Origin: Elgaria multicarinata webbii
Lineage: Eukaryota > Chordata > Lepidosauria > Squamata > Anguidae
Direction: 5' to 3'
Assembly (NCBI RefSeq): GCF_023053635.1
Contig: NC_086180.1
Location: 4,841,206-4,905,205 of the forward strand
Length of the DNA stretch: 64,000 nt
Below are positions 23,301 through 36,000 of this stretch, one piece after another. A program made the position numbers and the translations under genes. Each line of letters begins with the position of its first letter. Positions within the stretch are counted from its first letter, which is position 1. The notes beneath the pieces are model-generated. The model searched no databases. It was given only the letters and a program-made list of their open reading frames with translations, and was not told where the DNA came from.

Positions 23301-26300
23301 AGTGCACTTGCGGAAAGCAGAAAAAAATGAACTGATTTTTGCAGTAAGTACACCCCTACTCCTCCTGCCCCTGAAATATTATTTCTCTGCTGCAAGGCTA
23401 CACCTTTGTTCATGACATGAGGTTTTCTGAAAGTTTGTGGGTTTAAAACCTTTAAATATTTTTTCTTATGTACATGGTTGAGAATTTCTTATCCTCCGAA
23501 TGAGTCTCTCCTGTGTAATGATTTCTAGGTTATTTCCTCAAGCTTCGTGTTTACTACTTGAAAGACTTGATTCTACAGGAACTGTGTTATACTTTGTTTC
23601 AGTTTATGTTTGATAGTTTGATGCATCTTCTCTTCACTGCTTTCAGTGGAATCGGGCCTGTCTTATTATGTGACTTGTCCACCCTGAAACTTGCCATTCA
23701 TTTCTTTAAATATCACAGGCCTTTGAGAATTCAGGGACATCTTTCTGTCAGGTACATAGATAAATACAGCTTTGGTAAGGCGAACACAGAGTCACAACTA
23801 TCAGTTCTCTTCCCCCCAACAAATACATACTTTAATGAGGGGAACTAATTCCCCTGCTTGCTAGATTATTCCAAAATCTGTCAGTTTTCTTCCCCTTAGC
23901 TTAGTTACACACACATCCCTTGAGAAGGATTATTCCGGTTTCATTAGTTTGAGGTTATCATGTGTTAGCAATTGTTTCTGACTGCCACTAAGGTAAATAT
24001 TATTCTATTTGCAGCAAATGGCACAACTTCTTGGACATTTGTATTCCTTCTGCATTGCTCTTTCATTTCCTCATCCCCATCTCTTTCTGGCAACTAGCAA
24101 TCCGAATGTTTTGTCTCTGTGACTTCAATTGCTAATGTGGCAGTCTCAGAGGCTCTAGTTAATTAGCCATCTTTTGAGGTATGAAGCATTATATGTAGTT
24201 TCCGTTTCTGCCATCCATTTCCTCAAACTCCTCAAAAGAATGTTTATTAATACTTAATGTGTGTGCTTGCTTGGAAAACTGTCATACGAAATGAATATTG
24301 CATGTAACCTTATAGATTTGAGGTGCTACTCTGATATCCTGAAGATATGCATTCCCTGGTGATGGGAGGAGAAACTGTTAATATAGGTAGCTTCCCTTCC
24401 CTACACCACCCCTCAAAAGCAGGAATAGAATGGCTTGAATGGATGTCAGGTTTTCCAGGACCTGCCGTAATGAATTATGTGTATTTGGTTCAGCATGAAG
24501 GCTTTGCATCAGTCTGTATCAGTCTATAACATGATAAGATAATTTGTGAAAGTTGTCAGGATGAGGCAAACTGAACCCCACAGTGGTTTCACTCCTTGTG
24601 ACAGTAGTATAGTTGAGGCCTAGACATTGTGGGGGTAGAAAAAGATCTGTAGTTTTGGCGCTTCCTTGCTGCTCCATTCTGGAGCTGGGGGTATTTGAAA
24701 TGTCTTCGTGCTGCTTATGTGCCTTGACTATGTTCATCCTTCTGGTACGGGAAGGTTACAGCGGTGGTAAGTCCTGGGATTGCTATCCATTTGCTGCTAG
24801 ACTCTGAAATGACGCTCTCTCCACCCACCCTGTCCCCATTGATCCTGTTGACTGAGTGAATTTAGTACACCTTGGAGTAATGCCTAGTCTGCTATATAGG
24901 AAGGTCTGTAGGATCTTTTCCCTTCATAGGGTTGCCAGTTTGCTTCTGTAAATTTGGGATGAAGTAAAGGAAAATGCTGAAATATGATGGGAAGAATTGG
25001 ACAGCAAAGTAGGCTGTTTAAAAAGCAGGTTTGTAAAGAGTCCCAGTTTCTATGAATCCTTCCATAGAAATTGATGTCCCGGTTTTTAATAGGTGGTGCG
25101 CCTGTCCCCACTTTCTCATGCTCTCTCGCTGTCTTGGATTCTTTGTTTCTGTGGTTCTGCCAGAGCAGCAGGTAGACTCTGGCTTTAATTTGTACCTGCC
25201 AAGATGAGATTCCTTAGCTTTTAGTAGGTGCTATGAATCTTACCACATTCCGCTTTAGAACCCCAGTATCAGTATGTTGTTTCATTCTCGCAAATTGCAA
25301 CACTGGCATGTAAAGGAAGACAGGGCTACTATACCTTTACTATCTGCATCTTTGTAAAGCAGGGGTAAGCAATTTGTGGCCTTCCAGAGGTTTTGGCCTA
25401 CAACTCCCATCATCCCTCATTGCTGGCTAGGACTGATGAGAGTTATTGCCAAAACATCTGGAGAGCCATTGGTTTCCCAGCCCTGATGTAAAGTGAGGTG
25501 ATGGCTTCAGTTCCTAATGGCAAACAGTTATTAATGTCAACATTATTTGTTTCTCTATTAGTCCAATATTTCAGGATGCACAAATCACTTTTTAGCAATC
25601 AGCTATTCCACTACGTTGTTATTTCGAGGTATATTAATGTGATTGAAGTTGGTATGGAGAATGTATGTATTTAAGCTTCTTTAACGTAAATGCCTCTTGC
25701 TCTTGACGAAGATCACTGGCCAAAACATGATGGGCAATATTCAGCTATTTAATTGCTACTTTTAAAAATGTATGCATACCCCACCCTTAGAATTGTATGA
25801 GAAATATTTGATCAGGATTTAGCCAGTTTTGCATCTCCTAGACCAAACTATTACTTCAATGAGTCTATGAAGTCTGTACATTTCTGAGCTTGTAATGTGG
25901 TGGTGGATCCCCCTCCCAAATGTGTTTGCCAGCATACATTTGAAAAATGTTCATGAAAAACTGTGTACTTTTGAAAAAATATGCACAAACACGCTTTAAT
26001 CAATGGGAGAAGAATAGGCACACAATTGATATGTACATTTGTAAAGCATGTGCAAAAAAGAAAAACAAACGAAGCTTGTAACCTTTTATGGACATGAAAT
26101 AGAATGAGTTTCATGGTGGAAGTTGGAGAATTTCAGTGATCTTGAATTTTGCTTTGTATGCACGTCCCTACCCACCCTTCAATAAAATTCCTAGGGTAGC
26201 TTGCAAAATTTCAAAAAATCAAAGCAAGTTAGGAACATACAAATTAACACAATATATATATTTAAAACAGTAAAATCTCTAGGAGAGGCATAAAAAGAAC

Positions 26301-29300
26301 AAACCCAGCCAAAATAATACAGATCAAATTAAACGATGATACCATGGTTATTCCCAGTCAGTGATCTAGCATCTGTATTGTGAACAACTATCTTCAAAGG
26401 CACTTAATTGTCTAGTACATGCTTGAGATCTGCATCTCTTTTTGGTCATTCAGGTTTTTTTGAATGAAGAAGAGCTAATGCAATTCTTCTTTACAACTGC
26501 TATCTTAAAGAGTCAATTGTTCTATTGCTTAGACTCCATCTGCTTGCTATTGACCCTTCTGGAAACACATTGGCCTCACTTATCTGTTTGAATACTATTC
26601 AGAACAGCCACATAATTACCCCTGCTTAAGATATTGAAAATCAATATATACATATTGGATTTTATGCTATGCTGATTGCCTTTATTGTTCATGCTTCATC
26701 ACACATTGCTTCAGATTTTCTTAAGGGTAATATATAAATCCTACCCAGTCCTTTTCCTTTAACAAGTGGAATTAGGATGTGCAAGAGGAAGTTGGGGCCC
26801 TTGTCCAGTGCACTAGATGTAGATTATAATCCAGGTTGTAATTTTTTTAAAAAATCTAACTTTTAAAATACCAAAGACCATATTCATGTAATACCTTTAC
26901 TAGGCCAACCAAAAGGATACAGAAATCGTGACTAGATTTCATAATTTCTAAAATGGGGGATTAAACATTTCCCCCTTTCTTGCTCCCTGCAGCAGCTCAA
27001 GGTCCAACCAGTTACCATCACATGACCTGTTAGAACTTACTTTAATGTTTCAGACGTCTCCTCCCCTGCTTCATTTTAGGATGCTAATCATGTAGATACT
27101 ATGACTCCACCATCATAGTCCCCCCCCCAATCTCCCCTCTGCCTGCTTTTTGTAACATCTTGCCTGATGAAGAGTTCTGGAGATCTTGAAAGCTTGCACA
27201 TCTTTTTAGTCTAATAAAAATATTGCACTAATAAGAGCTGTATATATATTATTTGTTATAGTCAATTTGGCAGCCTTTGTTTTTTGTATCATTGTATTTA
27301 TACAAACCTTTCTGACATAGACTTTCTGTTTTGAAATTTCATTACATGTAAGAGGAAAAACTATTGCAAGTGTTCTGCTTTGCTTTTTATTTTGTTGGAA
27401 TTCATAACAGTACAGTTATCTGAATGGTTTGTTAAACATTCAGTTAGTGTTTCTCCCCAGTTGGTGACTTTCACAATTGTTGTAATCCTTTGGACTCTAT
27501 AACCTTTGCTTGAGTTTTGGATAATTATGGATACTTTGGTGGTCCTTACTGGAGTGTTGCAGCTTAACCTTTTTTCCTGGGGTACCATTCAGCTCTTGCC
27601 TCGCTATCTTCAACAAGTGATATTAATTCTTGAACATCAATATAATTATAAAACTTAAATGACTCTTGCAGTCTCAAATATTATAAAATACAAATTTTCC
27701 AATCTTGATGAGTATTACTTTTTTAAAATATCTGTTTGTTTCAGCCTATTGCAACAACACCACCACGCCGTGGATTGAAGGAAGAACTATTAAGCCAAAG
27801 CAGCAGTGGGACCCAGATTTCAAATGTCAGTGGTATCTCCTTGGGAGAAGTGATCAGACGTAGATCTACCATTAATCAGGTAACTTTGCAATGTTGTCAA
27901 CGTACCTTTTTTTGCGTCTCATTGGACTATTCACATAGGAACATTGAAGAGACTGGATAAACAGTATTTCAAATGTAACTGATGTGCTCGGACTCTAAGA
28001 CAAGTCTCTTCATTTTTATTTGAATAAGCACTTGTGTGCTCTGATTATGACTGTTATAGAGGGGAGCTGGGTGTTAATCTGAGGGAAGGGCAGTGAAGTA
28101 CCTCTGATATTAAGAATATAGGCAACTCCTCTCCTGCTTTTAGGAGCTATGTTAAATGGGTTGGGTCCTTCTGTAAAAGGAAGGAATCCTTCCATTTACA
28201 GAAGGAATGAGATCCAACAGAATCTCCTACTGGTGGTAGGCAGGAACACAATTTGTCCAGATTCCCCTTTTGCCCTGTAGCTCCCTGTGCCGCTTCCAAA
28301 TTGTTCTGGAAGTCCTTCAACCCTCTGAAGCAGTTCTTTCGGGAAAGGAGGAATGGATGAAAATGGTCTCTTCCACCCCATCCCCTCTCTAGCAGGAGAT
28401 TGGGATGTGCTTGTGGGATTTCTGTCCAGTGATTGTGGACACTCATGGGATTTCTGGATCGCACTCATCTAATAGATGGCTGTGGAGGCCGGACATTCTG
28501 GATTCTGAATATTCTAAGGATTCTGAATATTCTAAGGGTGGAGTTTACAACAAGAAACATGTGGGTCTGTATTCAATGTGGCTCTCTGTGCTTGAAGCCA
28601 TGAGGTAGGAGAAGTACCCTAGAGTAGAGGTGGGCAGATTTCAGGTGGGAGAGAACTGCTTTGCTTTTTTTTAATAGAACTCCAAGATCCGACAATGACA
28701 GCTTGGTGCAAAAGATGTGCACTTGGAATGAAAGAATTCTGAACCCAGGGATTTGTTTTGAGTACCAGAACTGAGCTTAGCTGGGAGTCTTTCCACATGG
28801 AAATCCGCTCCTGGTTACCTCAAACTTTCTTCACATCTGCAGTTTAATTTGAGGGCGGAGGGGAGTCATTTTCTTGGTGCTGCTATTGTTAAAACAATTT
28901 GGGATCCGATATTGGAGTAAAGCAGACTAGCAAACCTTAGAGGAGTAGACTCTTCCACAGAAGTGCTGTGGGTGACAATACTGGGCTCTAAAAGTAATTT
29001 AGTATTACGACCGTGCTATCGTCCCCTGGATCAGAATGCTCAGCATGATCTTGACATGGAAGGCAAAATCAGGGAGGCCTCCTGACGAGTGTTGTAATAA
29101 TGAGTGACTTCAATTAACCCCACATTGACTGGACAAATGTATGTTCGAGTCATGACAAAGAGGTTAAATTTCTTGATGCCCTAAAGAGCTGTACCCCAGA
29201 ACAATTGGTCATGGAACTGATCAGAGGGGAAGCAACCCTGGATTTACTCCTAAGTGGTGCTGCCCAGGACCTAGTAGGAGAGTGTTGAACCAATTAAAAA

Positions 29301-29980
29301 CAAGTGTTATCAGCTTCAGTATCTATTTAAGCAAAAAAAAAATGCCAATGAAGTCCAGCACAGTCAGGGTTGTTTCCCCGGCTGTAACAGGAGCCTTGTA
29401 ATAGTGCTTGGGGTCTACTGGGGTAAGGGGAATGTGAGAGCTGTGTTTCAGGTATCTTAAATACGTATATAGGCACTTAATTCTAAAAGCATGGTGTTGT
29501 GCAAGAGAACTGCAGATTCCGTAAATCTTGTCTTGAAGAATTCAGTATTGTGAGTGTTTTTCTTAGTTTTTCCCATCCTTCTACGTTCAGGAGACGGAGG
29601 CATGGTACCAACCTTCTGCAGAAACGGATGCCAGCAATCTGATAGTGGCTGTTGGGTGGAGACTTGGCCAGAGTCATGGAGCCTGTGATTTGACAGAGTT
29701 TCCAAGTATGGAGGAAGGGCCGTTTACTCCCACAGAGAACTCTAGAAGACTGGAAGCACCAAACATGACACACACTCCACTACTGGGTATGTTCTGTACG
29801 TTCTAATCATGTTTAGAATTTTGAATATTCCATAAGCAGTTTTATGAACTTTAATCCATTTATATTTATTGGCAAAGGCCACTCTTCAGAGGAGTTTCAA
29901 AGTGCTGATACTGACAATCTCAATTTTTGGGATTTTTGGACCATGAAACACAATCAGTTTTTGAAGTTGTTGTGGCCATC

Positions 29981-30037
<57 letters not shown>

Positions 30038-33000
30038 TAGAATATTTATATACCGCTCCCCATTGAAAAATTTCGGAGCGGTGTCCAAGGTAAAATGAAA
30101 ATAAAAACAGAATAAAACAGTTAAAACAAAATTTAAAAGAAGCAATAACAGTAATCCAAGGCTGCATGTTAAAGAAAGGCTTCTTGGAATATAGATGTTT
30201 TCAAGAGGTGCTGAAAGATGAAAGTAAAATCAAAGATAAAATAGTAATTCAAACACTATGTGATTGAAACAATTAGTGTAGTAAATTATGTTATCTAAAT
30301 TATGTTTTGCTTTTAGATCTAAATGTAGTTTTTGTCTAGGTAGGTAAGCTCAATATTCATTGAATGCTATCTTTTCTAAAACAACATTCAAATCTAAGTT
30401 ATATCTGTTGTTGGTATGCTAAATGAAAGATATTTGGTTATCCTAAGATCATGGCTTTTAGTTGTTTTAAACTGATATTGTCTTTTTGTTTGTATTTTAT
30501 GCTTTTTATAGTTTCAAATTTTGTATATTTGTTTTTAATGTTCATTGTTTTAAACTTTTGTAAACTGCCCAGAGAGCTTCAGCTATGGGGTGGTATATAA
30601 ATGTAATAATAATAATTACTTTCTGTTAATAAAGAGTTTACAGTTAGGGAGGATTACTCTCTTTGTGCAAGAGTGTATATTATGGTGGTTTCTTGGCTAA
30701 AATTTATGTCTGTTTATTGTATTGTATTTTTAAAGTTTTTAATCTTTGTAAACTTTGTGAACTGCTCAGAGAGCTTCGACTATTGGGCGGTATAAAAATG
30801 TAATAAATAAATAAATAAATAAATAAATCAGACTACCCAGAGAGCTTTGGCTATTGGATAGGCTAGAGATGTAATGAAATGAACTGACATGTATCTGCAT
30901 TTAAGCAGAAAGCACTTTTGCTGTTATGGAATATGGTGAGAGATGGTAGCATCAGTTGTAGGCACGTGTACACTATGGTGGCCTGTCTTCTGCTCCAGAC
31001 ATGTTCCAAGCTTTTGTGGTTTTGTACAGTCTTTGTGGATGCATTTAATAGGCACAGTACTTGTCCTTATCGAAGTACAGCTTCTGGACCTTTTGAAAAT
31101 AAAGGAGAAAGGGGGGCGGAATGGAAATACAGGCAATGCTCACAGGAGGTGGGGTGCATCTCCCAAGGCCTGGGAAGAAGGTGTTTGACAGCAGCCTCAC
31201 AAGTCTGATTAAGAAAGCTTTAAATTAAATTATGTGGGGAGGAAAGTGAAAGCCCAGATCCTAGTACTGAACCAAGTATTTGGGACAATAACATGTTTGG
31301 CAAAGGAGGAACCAAACCGGCGAAGGTGCTGCCTGGTAATGTGCAGGTAATTACAGCACTGGAAGCTTGCAACCACCGTGGCTTCCAATGTCTGTATACA
31401 AAGTATGGGAAACAAACTGGGTGAACTTGAAAAACTACTATGGGAATTTACTTGTGATTTTCCTTATGCGTAGAAAGGAGAATTTAAGGAAATATAACTC
31501 CTATGCCGCTTTTAGAATTGCAGGAACTGCAGTTTCTAAAATTCACCTATTTATCTAAAAGCTATTAGCTTTTGGAATGCAAAATTATTATTGACCATTA
31601 CATACAGACTTCAAAATCAGACAATTCAATTTTCCAAGTTAAGCATCCATAAAACAAATAAAAAGCACATTGGCGTAATAATGTATACAAGAACCAGCAG
31701 AAAACCGCTCATAAAAAGCTTTGTGAAATAGACCATTAAGTGCTTTAAAGGTTAAAACCAGCAGTTTAAATTGGCTCTGGAAATGAATTGGTAATTTATA
31801 TAGTTCATGTAAAATTGGTGTAATGTGCCAACAGTTTTGCTCTGATCAGTTGTTTGAAAGCTGCATTGGAAGTACCTGCAGTTTCTAAATAATTTTTAAA
31901 GACAGTAGCAGCTGAACTTTTAAATCAGCCTGTCTTGTTACAATATAAACACATGTGTATATGTGACATTGGCAAATTGGTGACTGTGCAAAAATCATGT
32001 AGGTAGTGCTTGCCAAATAATCCAGTGGTCAGTGCTGTTACGTTCTGAAGGATTACTTAATGTGGAGTCAGAACAGCCTTGCCTGTGTTCTTTCCTTCTG
32101 ACTTTTTCCAGAGTTAGTTGGCTACTTTGACAGTTGCCAAATTGAGTGCAGTGAAAAACATGGTAAAAGATGGGGTTAAATTACACTGAAATGCAGTCTG
32201 TGAGGATTTAATTAGAGCTTATCTGTATACAAAAGAAACACAATGAGTAATCACAAAAGTACCGTATTTCTTCGATTCTAAGAAACACTTCCCCCCCATA
32301 TAAACATCTCTAAAAACAGGGTGCGTCTTAGAATCGCAGGTGCGTTTATTATTTCTTAGAATCAAAGCTTTTTTTCTGTTGGTGGTACTGAAATTAGTGT
32401 GCGTCTTACAATCTATGGCGTCTTAGAATCGAAGAAATACGGTAGTAATCTGTGATAACAAAGTCATTTTTATCATGATTGAGATTAAGACCTGGACAGG
32501 AAACACTTGTCTGTATTCAGACCCAAATAAGTGGAATCAAATGTCATTATTAGTTTGAATTTATCTATTTCACTCTGGAGTCTCCCTCTATTGCAAAATG
32601 GCAACTTTCAAGTTGGTAGCAACAGTGTCCAAGGAGAGTGAAATGTTTTCCTACTGGTTTCTAAGTGTCCTTTCTGTTGTCCAATTTGTATCCATTTATT
32701 CTTTTGTGTTCCACGTACAAAGCAGAATGGCATTGCTGGCAGGTGATAGTATATATATATACACCACATTGGCAGATGGAGCAAGTAAATGAACCCTTGA
32801 TGTCGTGACTGATACTATTAGATCCTGTAATAGTATTGGCAGGGAGGATATTGGGACAGAATTGTCGTCTGGGCTTGTTGCAAGATCTGGTCGTCGCTGG
32901 ATTTGTGTTTATTATGTGGCCTGTAGCTGGTGAGTAGCTGTTTTAGGTTAGGAGGCTGCCTGTAAACAAGGAAGACTTCAAGCCTTATTTGTTTTTACAG

Positions 33001-36000
33001 CAACAGAAGGACATGGCTACCTCTCTAGAAGTTCAATAATTGCAGAGTGTTAATTTTTTTCGGGTTTCCCAAGCCCAAAAAAGCTCTCTCAATTTAACTG
33101 GAATGAATGTAAAGTGTTAGGTTTTCTTACTGTGTCTCCCTGTATTTACATGCATGTGCACATACTTTTAAAAGTTCTGGTCTTACTTATTTTCTCCATG
33201 TGCAAGATATTGGAATTCTTCCATGACTTCCATGTACAGTTTTACAATTTTCTTGCACTTCAATCCCATCCATGTACAAGTAACTCCTGGAGTGCACAAA
33301 TGAGAGACAGTCTACAACAGTGGTTCCCAAAGTGGGCGGTACTGCCCCCTTAGGGGCGGTGGGATTGCATAGGGGGGCGTTAAGAGGCAAAGGGGCGGCA
33401 GGGGGACGCTCGAGGTGGTCTTTTCCGTACCAGGGGTTTTGGTTACAGAAGGAAATTTCTGATCGCTATCCTGCACTATAGAGAGTGGTTCAGAAGCTCC
33501 TGGTTGTATTTCCAATGTCATATTTGGTGGAATGTGGTTGTAGTGGGGTCTGCCTACTTCTCTCCAAGCAAAGAAATTGACTCCAGATTACTAAACGTGA
33601 TTTAAGACTCATGTTAAGTGACTTTAAACCAGACATTGGGAAACTGGTATCACTTCATCAAGCCCATCCATCACATTAAGCATTTACAGAATAGCGAGGT
33701 ACTCTACCCTAGTTACTAAATGTGATATCTAATATTCTTGCTAAATGGCTATCAGGTTTTGACAAGATGGTATCACTGGATCAAGTTAATCAATTATGTT
33801 TAATTGAATAAACTAAAAAAATGTAATTGGATTTTGAAGAAATATCCAATTAATTGCTACTGTTTTGAATTTCATTGTTATCATCTTCCTTAGTGGATCG
33901 TTGAAAACCACTATTCTGAATAATGATTTTTATAGGGTAGGGTAGGGAGGTGCTGGGCATGAGTTTGTGGAACCACTGGTCTACAAGATCCTGGCAAACT
34001 CTTCAGTTTCTCTCAGCTTCCTCTTTGCCTCTCCATGAAGGGCAGACAAGCACTTTGAGAATGTCCTGCAGTTGGGATGGGATTTACAGAGTCCTGTGTG
34101 CATATGTGAAATGCATCTGCATGTGCAAGAGTGGCTGATCTTTATTTCCTTCCGGAAACAGCCACTCATGTTTTAAGGTGGGGCTGTGCAAGGTTCGGGC
34201 CCCAGATTCGAAGTTAAAATCACAGAGGCCATTTTCTGGTGGATCTGCCATTTCCTCTCACAGCCCTAGGCCCCTGTACAGCCTACAACTTCCAGCATGC
34301 AGTGCCTGGGAGGGCTGGACTTACCAGGGCCCAGTTCATATCCTTGCCACCGCCATTGCTGTCCTCCTTGGCGTGATCACATTCTTTTCCCTAGCTCCTG
34401 ACGTGATCACTGGCTTTCCTGCGAGATCACTGGCTTCCCCGCAAGATCGCCATTTCCTGTGAGAGGGAATGGTGGATCCATCATAAAATGGCAGTTCTGC
34501 CAGAAAATGGCCTCCATGATTCAAACTTTGAATTGTGGAGCCCTACTTTAAGGGATGCTAGATTGGATTGCTCTGGACCTTCAGGCGTTTGGTTGGGTGC
34601 TCAGGCTGCTGCTAGAAGAGGGGAGCTGAAAAGCCCAGAGGAAAAAGGGAAAGCTTACTTGTGCTACTTTGGATACTGGCTGTATTATGCACCATCCCAA
34701 AGGTAAGTGTAGGTCATAGGAGAATTAAAATAGATGTAACAAACACCAAGAACGAAAACTGCTAAAAACAACATATGAAAAAAAAATTATAATATGACTA
34801 AGGGAGTTATATTTGGATCATATAGTACACTTTCTTTGTAGCAGTCAGACATTTTAAAAATTGCATTTGGGGGGTGGGGGAAGACATTGCAAGTGATATA
34901 CCTCCTACACTCTGATCTCTCCCTGCTGCTTCATATTCTGACTTCTGGTGGCAGCTTCTGCTCTGTTTAGCGTTAACATTTAGTCATTGGCAGGCTTGAA
35001 TTTCCAATTGTGACTGCTGAGGTACTGGGTGGTTCAATGAATATTGCTCACAGAGTTGGAATTTGATAATAGCCAGTTAAGCATTTCAGTTGGAACATGG
35101 GGCACAATTTCCTTGCTGCGCTTGTGGAACTGTAATTGTTAGTTCTTCACTCTAGTAGTAACAAACCTGATCATCCTCTGTCTGCTCCGGCGATTAGCAG
35201 TGCTGGCAACCGAACATGTGCAGCAAAATGACTATGTGCACCCGAGTAGTTTATTTTGTTAATATCTCACCGTTTCTCAAAATAGCTTAGGGCAATGTAT
35301 GTGGGCTTGTTAATTTTAGTTGGGTAATATCTAAACTAGTGTGGAGGGAAAGTGCATGCAACTGGGAATCACGTGAAGATGTGTTGGACGGAGCAGGATA
35401 TATTGTTTTGCATTATCTAGCCTCTTGAGCCATCCAGTGTAAAAAGGTGGCAGTATTCCCTCCCACACCTACTTTAGCATGCTTTTCAAACAGCGTGTCT
35501 CTCGTTCAATACTGCTACCCAGCAAGGGAAGCTATTTACTGTTGAATGAAGCATCAGTTTCCACAGCGCTATAGAATTCTTCTTAATGACTTTTTCCTTA
35601 AATGTATTTGCAATTTGATCTGACAAAGCCTGTGAATGTGATCTGCAGTGGAACAGCAGGGGAGGGTAAGTCGATTGGTAAGGATGTTGTTTTTCTCAGA
35701 TTCCAGGGTCTTATTGTTCCTCAGTCTTGATATCTTGCTGGGGTGTGAACCTTCTCAATATTCATTCTGGCTTGCTACAGCAGCTGCATAAAGGCTCTTT
35801 TCCTTTCTCTCGCTCCAGCCTTTAAAATACTGGCCAATTAGAGCTTTGAGAAAGAAAGTGGAAGAATGTATAGCGCTAAATGTTGCAGCCAGGCTGTTGT
35901 AATGGAGAAAAAGAAGTAGGCGTGAAAGCATAGGAGCAGGTGTTGGGTGGGGGACGCTGGTGGTGGAGGTCATGAGGAAAGGCCAGTGGTACAAGTCATG

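Larger units (their letters stand above)
17292..27744 (+). other. ALMS1: ALMS1 intron 1
   Basis: A 10.4-kb intron. It opens with C-rich low-complexity DNA (17350-17760), then holds a dimeric hAT-like palindrome, a CR1-type LINE split by a hAT element, CR1 and L2-like fragments near 21.2 kb, a SINE fragment near 21.9 kb and a small MITE at 25360. The stretches 19646-21149, 22330-25359 and 25490-26860 show no recognisable coding or repeat structure to me beyond short A/T-rich runs. Confidence 0.8.

Noticed and set aside
29954-30145. Asn-rich ORF
   Set aside because: Translation of the (TTA)n microsatellite.
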